A DNA stretch of 64,000 bases, taken from positions 37,016-101,015 of the forward strand of contig WTPW01002128.1 of NCBI GenBank assembly GCA_009809945.1, in the 5' to 3' direction. The notes under the pieces are model-generated. The model ran no database searches, had not been told where the DNA came from, and saw only the letters and a program-made list of their open reading frames with translations. The DNA comes from Gigaspora margarita. Taxonomy: Eukaryota; Glomeromycota; Glomeromycetes; Diversisporales; Gigasporaceae. Of this stretch, positions 54,661-64,000 are shown one piece after another (within the stretch, counting starts at the first letter, position 1; every line of letters starts with the position of its first letter). The position numbers were made by a program, and so were the translations under genes.

Positions 54661-57425
54661 TGTCAATAATGGACGTGGCTTTTGATTTATCAAAAGTAAA
54701 GAAAGAATATGATAATCAGAATAAAGCTGAAAATGATTCATATGAAAACAATGATATATCAGATGATGATGACGAAAAACAAAAAAACAAAAAATAGTTT
54801 CTCATGTCAATGATTGGAGCATTGGATTCAATGTATGAAAATTATGACAAAGAAAAAAAAATCAATCATAAAAAAAAAAAAAAAAACGAATTATAATTTT
54901 GATAAAAAAAATATTATTTGCGAATCTCTGATATCTTTTTACACAGTAATTCCAGAAAAAGACTCAACTGATAGCTTTTCAAAAACTAGTAAAAAAAAGT
55001 TTGAAGAATTTAGGAAAATAATTAAAGTTATTATTGAAACTTTTAATTCAAGTAATGATATAAATTTAACTATATATGTAAGCTTTTAAGAGTAATTTAT
55101 AATGCTTATATAGAAGCTGGACTTCTAAAACTTAAAGGAAAAAAATTTAAATTTTACTTTCCTAACAAAGTTTCTACTAATGCAGAATTAAAGTTTAATG
55201 AAATTAATGTTGAAAATAAAAAACCTAAAAAAGAGCCAAAAAAAGTCTATGACCTTATATTGAATGAGCAGCCAAAAACAGTTTATATTATTATTTCCGT
55301 GATGAAATATCTAATATTTATATTAATTATGTTTTGTCAACATGGGAAAATCCATCTGATCAATATAGCAAAAAAAAAGCAATTCAACGTATAAAATTAG
55401 AAACAGGAGAAAGTATCTTCAAGATATTGCATTTAATAGAAATGATATTTTCTGATAGCATGCTTAACCAAGAAATTCTTGACATACCAAAGAAATTGCT
55501 TTTTGCTTCTTTATTCTTTAAGTATTGTGATGATCAGCATCCAGAACTAAGAAAGAAAAGAAAAAAGCCTAATAACGAAAACTCTGATAATACAGAAGAA
55601 CTTACATATGAAGAGATCTTTGGTATACTTAACGATGGTAATTGCGATATAGATAAAATTTTAAAAGAATTTAAATTATGAGGAAATGAAATGATGTTCA
55701 TATTTAAATCGATCAAAGATATAGTTGATTTATTAGCATTTAAAAGCATAGATGCCGAAGGCACTTTACGTGAAAAAATTGTTAAAAAAAATGCAACACA
55801 AAGAGTTCAGGAATATCTTAAATCATTGTTAAATTTATTTTTATATTGCATTACTTTTGGCTTAGTTTTTTCAGTGGGCAATCCTTTAGGTGGCAATAGA
55901 GAATAGAAAAGTTTGAATGAGAAAAATTTTGAAAAAACATTAAATACACTTAAAAAAACTGAAAAGTTGAAATCGGCATTAGAAGAAAAAAATAAATGCT
56001 GCGGACCAGAGATTATGTCTGGGTTAATTAACTATGCAAAATGATTAAACTTGAAAATTCAAGATTTATCTTATCTTTTTAAAATCTCTTCTTTAAGTGA
56101 TTATGAAAATGAGGAAAAAGAATATAATAATTACGTGGATCTGAAAAGACACCAAAACAATTCAAATTTATTGATTAGTTTAAAAACCTTAGTTTATATG
56201 AAATGGATAAGAATAATAAAAGGGAAATTATTAATGTTGACGACGATTTTGAAGAAAACTATAAAAAGATAAGAAATTATGGTAAAACAAGTCCTGAATA
56301 TCCAGCTTATAAATTTAACAAGACTAATAATGAAGAAAATTCTGGTATGGATGAGGATAAAATAGAACTATTTGAAATTAATGAGACTAATAATAAAGAA
56401 ATTTATGATAATAAAATGGATGAGAATAAAACAGAACAAACTGAATTATAAAAGCCTAAATATAATTTGAGGCTGCAAAACATAAATATCGATAGAAAAA
56501 AAATAATGAAGCATTCCATATGGATAAACAGCCCTAAAAATGATAAATCTATTTATAAAGAATTTAAGAATAATATTGATGTTATATCAATGTCTCTTCG
56601 CTCACTTCAAAATACCTCATCACAAACTGAAGCATTAAAAATTGTAGAAAAAAGAATAGTGAAACTTAATAGGAGGATTTATAATTATTTGAAGAATAAA
56701 TGAATAATTAATAATGATCAACAAAGTTTATTTAAAAATACCAGAAATTTTTTTGATAATGACATTGATGATGAAAGAATAGAATGGTATTCTGAATTTC
56801 ATGAAATCATTGCTCTCGAAATTATAAGTAGTCATAACTATATACAAGAATTAAACACATTGGACAAAAATCGTTACAATGAGAATCACTTCAATACACT
56901 TATTGATATGAAAAATGCTTTTGAACTAGAATTCACAGAAAGTGATCAATTAAATAAGCCAGAGATAATAACTAGACATTCAGCATTAATTAATCAACAA
57001 GCTGAGAAATTTCTTGTACAATATTTTATCTATTTGGAAAATTACAAGAATAATCTTAATCAAGAAAATTACCAAGATGAAATTGTAACAATTGATCAGT
57101 TACTAAAAGAATCCAATGAACCGGACAAATTGAGATTATTTATTCATCTACCTGATAAGGTTTATGCTTTTGAAAATTTAATCATTGAAAAAATTTTAAG
57201 AGAACATCAAACATTTAAAGTGAATTGGATTTGTTAAAAAAAAATGAAGATAAACATGAATTGGATGATGAAACAGTAGCGAATCTGAATGCTATATCAA
57301 CTGAGCTGGAAGAGTTAATAAAAAAATTAAGTGAGCCACCAGGACCATATTATGAATTAGCAAACAGATCGACTGAACTTATTATCAGTGGCAATAAAAT
57401 TATTTCAAATGCTAAAGATTTATAA
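54661..57425 (+). pseudogene. Long degenerate ORF, unknown helical protein
   Basis: From ATG 54661 (MSIMDVAFDLSKVKKEYDNQ) coding-like sequence continues for 2.7 kb. The main frames contain NPSDQYSKKKAIQRIKLETG, DIPKKLLFASLFFKYCDDQ, FKSIKDIVDLLAFKSIDAE, SIWINSPKNDKSIYKEF, YSEFHEIIALEIISSHNYIQ and LDDETVANLNAISTELEELI. Interruptions: TAG 54796, TGA about 55679, TAG about 55903, TGA about 56042, TAA 56449, TGA 56701, and frameshifts near 55310, 56215 and 57230. It is acidic/Lys-rich and mostly helical, with possible introns near 54890 and 55080. Family not recognised. It probably represents one gene of 800-900 codons. Confidence 0.5.
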
Positions 57426-58180
57426 AAAGATTAATTTAAAATTTTCGTATGAGTGAAATTTTTATTTTTTTTTTAAATTAAACTCTCTTATATCAATCAT
57501 AAATTTTATAATGAAAAAATATAACGTAATTTTTATTGAGTTATGTAAAATGATTTATGGATGTCAAAAGGTCCAAAAAGTAGAATCATTTTCATTATTA
57601 ATAAAAATATCTTAAAGTCAGCCAATTCAAATAATATTAAGAACAGTTACTAAATTGGCTGATTTTATTAAAGTAAATATTCAAAAAGTACATCCTTTTG
57701 CTGTATGGGTTCTTGTTTTTCTTATTTCAAAAGATTATAAATTTGGTTAGCTCAAAGTAATTCTGAAGATTAAGGTTAAGAATTATTGCTATTTTCTAGT
57801 TTATGAATGCCTTATCAAAAAAAAGCCAATTTTATCATCGGCTACTAAGATCTTTTGAAGTCTCACTTATTTAGAAAAAAGTTAATTCTGAAACCCCAAT
57901 AAATAAATTTTTAAATCCAAAGTAATCTAAATGCATAGAATTTTAAGGCTCTGAATTAAATTTATTTTGATTTATCAGTTGGCTTTTGTATTTTTTTCAT
58001 TTTTCCATCCATTCTCTAAGTTTATAATTACCTGGCAATTTCATAATCTGTCTGTTGTCAGAAAGAATTAGGACGTATGATCATATGACTTATTTAAAAT
58101 TATTTCTTTTTTATAATTATTTATTAGTCTTTCTTAAAAATCAAATTTGAAAATTTAATTCAAATACAAACCTATTAATG
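57426..58180. other. AT-rich spacer
   Basis: Contains a fragment (TTAATTCTGAAACCCC near 57884) of the MITE family at 47173. No gene. Confidence 0.4.
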
Positions 58181-58189
58181 TTAATACTA

Positions 58190-59506
58190 AATATTTTTGT
58201 TGATTTTTTATCTTGTGAACTTCTAGATCAATTTTTTGAACTTTTTTGTTCAATAGATTAAAGTCTTTATAGAAGTCTTCAAACCATTTAGTGTTCTGAT
58301 CATGAATCATTTCTAAAATGTTCGTGATTATTAAATTTGCTGATTTGTGATTATTAAATTAATTTTTGAACTTTATATTAGCCATTAAAAGTTAAACAAA
58401 CCTTTACACATTTCATTTTCAGTATAATAGTCATTTAATTCTTTAAACCAACTGGTGTTCTAATCAAGCATTATATTTTTAATTTTTAAAATGTTCGACC
58501 ATATTTCTTGATCCAATGAATTGATTTTTATGTTAATATCATTTCGGAACTCTTTGAATACTGATTCAAAATCATATTATCGTTTCTTTAAATGAAATTG
58601 TTAATTAATTAATTTGAATGTTTAAAGTCATAATCTTGCATAAAGTCAAGATAATTTCTAAAATTATATACCTTTGCTAATTTATTAATCATAAAGTTTT
58701 CTTTTGTTAAATCGAATTCAATAAGTTCATTTTTTTTATTGTCTATTTCATTATCTAATTGAATTAGTTCATTTATCTTAATTTCTATTTCATTATCTAA
58801 TTTAATTCGTTCATTTGTTTTATTCTCTATTTTATTAACTTTAATTCGTTCATTTGTCTTATTTTCTATTTCATTATCTAATTGAATTAGTTCATTTGTC
58901 TTATTTTCTATTTCATTATCTAATTGAATTAGTTTCTTTGTTTTAATTCTAATTTCTTTATCCAAATTTTCAAGATTCCTACCGTATAAGAATTTAATAT
59001 TTTGTTAATTTGAAAAATTCAGAGTAAACTAATCTCAAATACCCTGCCTCCATATCTTTTATTTGGTTTTCTAAAATTTTTATGTGATTTAGAAATTTAT
59101 TCTGTTCCATTCTTAGCTTCGAAATAGGAATATTTTCTTGATTTTCCAAGCAATTAATAAGTTGTTCTAAACGTTCAACTCTATATATCATATATTGGTC
59201 AAAAGTTACTATATTATCTTCATAAAAATTCTTTAGTCAATAAAAGCCTTAGAGTGATCGATTACTAAAATATCTTCAGGAAGAGTTTCTATTTCTTTAA
59301 TAAAATTTCCTTCAACTTTGTCTACATCTAAATATAAAGAATCTCCTAAGATAGCCGCTATAGCTATTGCTAAGTAATAAAAAACTTTAAATATAAAATA
59401 AGGATTATTTAATACTACAGAATAAAGTTTATTAATGTTTAATTTTAAATGTCTTTCAATTATAATACATAGCTATTGCATCTCAATATTTGTTAAAGAT
59501 TTATTC
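58190..59506 (-). pseudogene. Coiled-coil protein with 14-residue repeats
   Basis: Reading down from about 59506: NINKLYSVVLNNPYFIFKVF, then DSLYLDVDKVEGNFIKEIET, a frameshift at about 59237, YRVERLEQLINCLENQENI, another near 58995, then five tandem copies of a 14-residue unit close to LIQLDNEIENKTNE (58750-58950). Downstream exons carry two diverged copies of a DQNTxWFxD motif, one with TAG in place of Gln (about 58461). The heptad spacing predicts a long coiled coil. Function unknown. Confidence 0.5.
58740..58950 (-). repeat. Tandem 42-bp coding repeat
   Basis: Five units whose translation is close to LIQLDNEIENKTNE. The units are nearly identical in DNA, indicating recent expansion. One unit is shortened to KVNKIENKTNE. 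Confidence 0.8.
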
Positions 59507-59509
59507 ATG

Positions 59510-60100
59510 CATTTTCTGGGTTCAAAAACATTTTCTAATTTACTAAATAAAAAATAGATAAAAATTAGCCACAATAAAAATTATAATGCAATTTGAGCTA
59601 ATCTTACATTTTTTCAGCAATTAGATTTATTTTTTCTGGGGCAAGGTTATCGATACTAAAAATGTTTTGAGCCTATTTGCAGAAAAAAAACACTTGAAAT
59701 ATGTTTTTAATTTAACATATCTTGAATTTAAGAATATTTTTATACATCATGGACCCAGTTAAAAAATATGTCGTTGGAATGGAATTGCATATTGTGTTTG
59801 ATGTTCTCACGATTTTTGAGAGTGGACTATTTAAAACAATTTTTATTAATAAATTTTAAGCCAATGTTTATTTATTTATTTTAAATTAAATTCTCTTATA
59901 CAAATTATTTTATTGACTAATTGAAAAACTCAAAATAATATTATCAATTTCGATTGAAAAATAATATACAGCAATTGATAGAAGATACAAATTAAAAAAA
60001 TAATGCATAAAATACAATAGAGAAAGCTAAAAAATATATATATATTTATTTTCAAAATTTAAAATTAGTATACAGTTTAAACTGTAGCAAAGTTTAGAAA
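59510..60100. other. AT-rich spacer
   Basis: No supported gene. Sequence at 59895-60030 (AATAATATACAGCAATTGATAG) is echoed at 60500-60595, a local duplication of about 100 bp. Confidence 0.4.
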
Positions 60101-60145
60101 TTTATTGCTTTAAAACAATTTGAAGGAGAATCTTTAAAAAATTTA

Positions 60146-60343
60146 ATGTATCAAAATTATGATTTGTTCCAAATACCTGATTTCTTATATTATTATAATA
60201 CACTTTTAAAAAACAGGTTCGAAATAGACCTAAATCACAGAGAATATAATTTTTTAACTCTCAGAGACATGATAGCAATCTCTCATGATTTCGCTTCGAA
60301 ATCGTCTAGTATATATTCCAAACATATAATGAAGAAAACTTAG
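60146..60343 (+). CDS. Small hypothetical protein or exon
   Basis: ATG 60146: MYQNYDLFQIPDFLYYYNTL, then NHREYNFLTLRDMIAISHDF, ending at TAG 60341. The frame may extend upstream (KQFEGESLKNL). It is followed by a repeat-rich stretch, so probably truncated. Family not recognised. Confidence 0.35.
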   Translation: MYQNYDLFQIPDFLYYYNTLLKNRFEIDLNHREYNFLTLRDMIAISHDFASKSSSIYSKHIMKKT

Positions 60344-60768
60344 AAGGTGAAAAATTAAAAATAAGATATAGTCATATATTCGAAAAAATTATGTCTATCT
60401 GATGTACCTAGAATATCAGTTCACACCTCTAGATGTAACAATTGATTAAATAAAAAAAAAATCAAATTCTTAAAATTTTTAATTTTCAATTACATATTAA
60501 ATCAATTATTGGAAAGTAAAAATCAATTGAAAAATAATAAATATCAATTGATAGAAGATACTAATTTAAAAATGATGCGTAAAATACAAGAACAGATAAT
60601 ATAAATAATCCATGGGTTACTTTAATCTGATGAATATTCATAGATTTAAAGTATCCCGCATCTGTAATGAGTATTAATAAATTGCATCCATCAATTTTAA
60701 TTAATTTGAATATGATATTAATACTAATTTAATATAAATTTCATTTTCAGTGCAGTTTATTTAAAAAA

Positions 60769-61660
60769 ATGTCAGAATTAGACCAATTTTTGTATTTTGC
60801 ATTTTTGTTTGGGTTAGGAGTTGCGATATTTTATCACAACTCATTAGTAACTTTAATTCAATATTATAAAAAACTCAGATGACATATTTTCTTAAATTGG
60901 TTTTCAACTTCACTAGTGGCCTGAAGTATACACTTAAATTTGTCTATCTTTTAGCTTCTGAAAGTTGTGGAATTCTCAGATATGTAACTGCTATCATAGA
61001 CTTTATACACCGGACCTCCTTAGCATCTTTCTTACTGTAGAGGTTAAAAAAAATTAATCAAGTCGATGAAAATCGTATGTTGGATAACGTGATAAGCTTA
61101 GTATTATTGTCAACAAGAACTTTGTTCCAAGTAATATACAAAATAGTGTCAAATGTGATGTAATTATAATGAAACTATAAACCAGATTTCTAAAATACAT
61201 TTTAACACTTTAGTTCTCACAGGTTTTATTTCTTCACCCAAGAAACACCTTAAATTCTGGTAAAGAATTCCAACTTGCATGCAATTCTGCATTTTATAAA
61301 AATCGTATCGCAGTTTTAGGCTTTATAAATGCTGACTTTGTTATCGAAATCTTTGTTGCTCTTCAATTTTTCCAAATTTTATTAAAAGGGAAATACTTAC
61401 ATAGAGATAATTCTTTTAATTCTTTTATCTTGAATAACTCGGATAAGGTCATTAATGCAGTTCTTTTCTGGTTTGTTATACAGGTTATTTTAGCCACATT
61501 TTTAGATATTGTTAGTATATTAGATACTTTAAATGTGGTAGAATCAAATAAGTTTATCTCCAGAACTTTAAATTTAGTTGTTTGTATAGCAATGTCTTGT
61601 GTGATAACTTTAGACAGAGAAATTATAAAAGCATATTCAAGACGTGAAAATTCAACATGA
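60769..61660 (+). pseudogene. Multi-pass membrane protein relic
   Basis: ATG 60769: MSELDQFLYFAFLFGLGVAI, then a span and QYYKKLR, TGA 60880-60882, HIFLNWFSTSLVA. After a frameshift: LKFVYLLASESCGILRYVTA and FIHRTSLASFLL, TAG 61038-61040, RLKKINQVDENRM, VISLVLLSTRTLFQ, a GTAATA donor-like site, and a later exon: VLGFINADFVIEIFVALQFF, AVLFWFVIQVILATFLDIVS and SRTLNLVVCIAMSCVITLDR to TGA 61658-61660. About six or seven spans. It looks like a lineage-specific multi-span membrane protein. Function unknown. Confidence 0.55.
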
Positions 61661-61712
61661 TTTAAAGAGAAAAAATATTTGCATTTACAATAATTTATAA
61701 TTATACAAAGAA

Positions 61713-61913
61713 CGTGTACTGAGGACCCCGAAATATACATAGATAGGTCAGGTTAATTATAGGGTTACTAAAAAAGGAAAGATCTGTAGAAAAAACTTCA
61801 AAAATAAGCAAAAAATTACTATAAATAGAAAAGATCTGCATAAAAAACCTCAAAAATAAGCAAACTCATACCTGACCTATCTATGTATATTTCGGGGTCC
61901 TGCATACTGTACA
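61713..61913. mobile_element. TIR MITE at the 3' end of the membrane gene
   Basis: AGGACCCCGAAATATACATA at the left (from 61722) and TATGTATATTTCGGGGTCCT at the right (to 61901), with TIRs over 35 bp continuing GATAGGTCAGG. The outermost bases, TACTG and CATACTGTA, are less well matched. Inside are two copies of AAAAACCTCAAAAATAAGCA-type sequence. Confidence 0.8.
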
Positions 61914-62522
61914 TAAGTAAATTTTATTTTTTACAAGCATAAGTAAGATTCATCATTTATAAAAAAAACACAATATCAGCATAGCAGAATTTTAATAAAC
62001 AGATTCTATTGTCTAGAATTCAAGTTCACGAAAAAAATTGTTAATTGTGGAATTCAGTATTTTTAGTTTTGAACAATTTTTTAGAAATTTTAAGTGGCCG
62101 ACCACCATTTTCTCTCACGTATTTACAGGGCTTTGAGAAGTTATATAACAGGGTTTTAGAAAATTTAGAGAAATTAAGAATAATATAATGCGCATGGGCA
62201 CTAGTGTTGGAAATCTTATGTTCTCAAGTTCTCATGAGAACATTACTTTTAATTTGAGAACATTTACAAAATTTAAGATGTTCTCTATTAAATTTTTTTT
62301 GAGAACATTAAGTTTGAAAAATATGTTCTCTTTGTAAATATATAAAGTAATAAAAAATTATTTTTTTAATATAGTAGTTTAATTAATTAAGTTCATAAAT
62401 ATTTAATTGTTAGTTGTTAAAATAGAAGACAATTTAGTGTTTTTGAATTACAGAAAGATTTTGGATAATATAATTTATTGGGTTATCCATTCCCAGTTTT
62501 GGTGTAATATAGCTAATTATTC
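61914..62522. repeat. Spacer with GAGAACAT/ATGTTCTC repeats
   Basis: Between about 62215 and 62335 the motif TTCTCA/TGAGAACAT occurs six times in both orientations, including CAAGTTCTCATGAGAACAT. It starts near CACTAGTGTTGG, similar to hAT-type ends. No gene. Confidence 0.5.
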
Positions 62523-63164
62523 TACAGTACTGGATAGCAAAATGCATCCACTTTTATCAATAAAACTTTAAATCATTATAACTTTTTTAAAACAAGTTAA
62601 ATCAAAAAACTCTTTGACAAATTGATAGATTTTTTTTGCTAAACTACATTTCTGTCAAAGGATTTTTTATAGCTTTTTGTTTTAAAGAAGTTTTAAAGTT
62701 AAAGTTTGTAATGATTTAAAAATTGGCATTTAATATAAAAAAAAGAAAAAATATATATTTAATTGACCAATTAGAATCAATTGCATCAAATTAGCCAATC
62801 TGAATTGATTATTTAAAAATCAAAAATTTGTGCTTTATATAAATAGAGTAGATATTTTATGCTGTCTAGCAGTGTTGTACATTTTGGCTGTCCACAGCCT
62901 TTTTTGGCTTGTCCACATCCAAAATTGTCTAAATGTCCAAGATTGTCCAAAGCTTGTCCAGGCTTTAATAATTAATAAATCTAACTAAAAAATATATAAC
63001 TATATATTTTTTTAGATGCTAAAAACATTCCAGTTAAAATTAAAATAGGTTATCTTAATAAAATTTCAAGTAATTTTACTTTATTAAATTGTCCAAAATT
63101 GTCCAAAATTGTCCAAATCATTGTCCAAAGCTGTCCCATGACAACACTGCTGTCTAGTACTGTA
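62523..63164. mobile_element. TIR MITE interrupted by a hAT-like MITE
   Basis: Left TACAGTACTGGATAGCA, inward from the right TACAGTACTAGACAGCA, TA borders. The interior pair CTTTGACAAATTGATAG / TTTCTGTCAAAGGAT corresponds to the interior hairpin of the 53.8-kb element. Confidence 0.8.
62870..63149. mobile_element. hAT-like MITE nested at 62.9 kb
   Basis: 280 bp with ends CAGTGTTGTAC and CATGACAACACTG, flanked by a perfect 8-bp duplication CTGTCTAG at 62862-62869 and 63150-63157. The 8-bp duplication and CAGTGTTG terminus are hallmarks of hAT elements. The interior repeats TTGTCCAAAA many times. Confidence 0.9.
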
Positions 63165-63297
63165 CAAACTTTGATATACCAGTACATATAATATTATTAT
63201 ATTGAATACCAATTAAATCAAAATTTAATATAAGTTTTTAGCAATGATAACATAAATTTTTTACAAGAAAATTACTTAGCAAATCTTTAGTTATTAA

Positions 63298-63545
63298 AAT
63301 TTTAAACTTTAGTGCTAAATTTTAAAATTTATATTAAAAATTTTTTGAATTTACAAATTCAATAAATTCACTATAGTGAAGAAGAAGAATAATATATTAT
63401 ATTTACTATATTTATTTATTTAAATTTTAATCTTTAGTGCTATATTTTAAAATTTATATTAAAAATCTTATAAATTTATAAATTCAATAAATGCACTATA
63501 GTGAAGAAAAATAATATATTATATTTACTATATTTATTTATTTAT
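63298..63545. repeat. Tandem duplication, about 120 bp unit
   Basis: Two copies of a segment with TTTAGTGCTAAATTTTAAAA, AATTCAATAAAT and CACTATAGTGAAGAA, the second starting near 63420. AT-rich, no coding potential. Confidence 0.8.
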
Positions 63546-63819
63546 TTAAATATTTAAGAAACATTAAAGATTGGTCTCACCTTTAACACTTAAAAAAAAA
63601 AAAGAAACATTAAAGACTTAACCAAATATACAAGCTGAATTAAACCAATAACATCTCCAACATTATATAAAGGCTTAAAATATTAAATTGTTTTTTTTTA
63701 AAAAAAAATGTATGAATTATAGTTTTTTTTAAATAATTTAGCTTTGTTTATAAATTTCAGTTAAATAAATTATATTCTTTATTATTTTACCATTAATAAT
63801 TTTTTTAAATATATTAATT

Positions 63820-64000
63820 GATAATCTGCCTGTTAACTGGAGAAAAGGCGAAATATGGCGTGCTTCCATCTAAAACGTTTTTTCTTACTAAGTTAACGAT
63901 ACATGTCCACTAATTGAAAGTTGTAGAGCTCATCGAGACGCATCTAACGGTGGTTAGATCATCCAAATCGGCCCAGTGGATGGCGAGTTATCGTCGAAAA
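63820..64000 (+). repeat. Copy of the 13-kb palindrome-forming unit, cut by window end
   Basis: From ATTAATTGATAATCTGCCTG, through GTAGAGCTCATCGAGACGCA and TCATCCAAATCGGCCCAGTG, to the last base. It parallels 13015-13215 and continues beyond the window. Confidence 0.85.

Noticed and set aside
5305-61660. Mitochondrial origin or a mitochondrial code (TGA = Trp) for the window
   Set aside because: Genes are nuclear families with spliceosomal introns and use TGG for most Trp; several stops are TAG or TAA and frameshifts are common. Weak UGA tolerance remains open and is reported as a finding.
61363-61740. 125-codon minus-strand frame
   Set aside because: Antisense to membrane segments of the plus-strand relic, which has a much better hydrophobic pattern.

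Overview
The window is nuclear DNA of a fungus, most likely an arbuscular mycorrhizal fungus (Glomeromycotina). The DNA is very AT-rich, has short GT-AG introns, and carries relics of families typical of that group: BTB-TLDc, MATA-type HMG-box, F-box/LRR, DNase I-like hydrolase, RING with an acidic tail, bHLH, CRC/tesmin-like Cys-rich, chitin synthase and several lineage-specific multi-pass membrane proteins. This assignment rests on recognising families by eye; no search was run.

Layout. 1.4-3.3 kb: small coding relics broken by a retroposon. 4.2-4.9 kb: a SINE-like element with a tRNA-like head. 5.0-7.8 kb (minus): a five-exon chitin synthase pseudogene with a hairpin MITE in one intron. 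9.6-11.6 kb: a SINE, then a BTB-TLDc gene with one in-frame stop. 11.8-18.9 kb: a membrane-protein pseudogene and many inverted-repeat elements. 19.9-25.3 and 36.4-40.5 kb: two collinear copies of a segment holding an unknown gene followed by a MATA-HMG gene; both HMG copies are broken, differently, and copy A is also split by a 1.27-kb TIR element. 27.1-28.3 kb: membrane-protein genes. 29.5-35.9 kb: a SINE-like element, a 17-18 bp minisatellite, and a pogo-like element filled with four palindromes. 42.5-50.1 kb: relics, a DNase I-like gene, a small secreted protein, and an F-box/LRR pseudogene split by an inverted-repeat element with telomere-like repeats at its centre. 50.8-61.7 kb: bHLH, RING, a long degenerate ORF, a coiled-coil pseudogene and a membrane-protein pseudogene. 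61.7-64.0 kb: nested MITEs.

Only a few genes look intact: the unknown gene at 19.9 kb, the membrane protein at 27.1 kb, the secreted protein at 47.4 kb and perhaps the small ORF at 51.7 kb. Most others are recognisable but interrupted. Interruptions fall repeatedly at codons where the family normally has Trp, most often as TGA. Nested target-site duplications let part of the order of insertion be read directly. I see no complete transposase or reverse transcriptase; nearly all mobile DNA here is non-autonomous.
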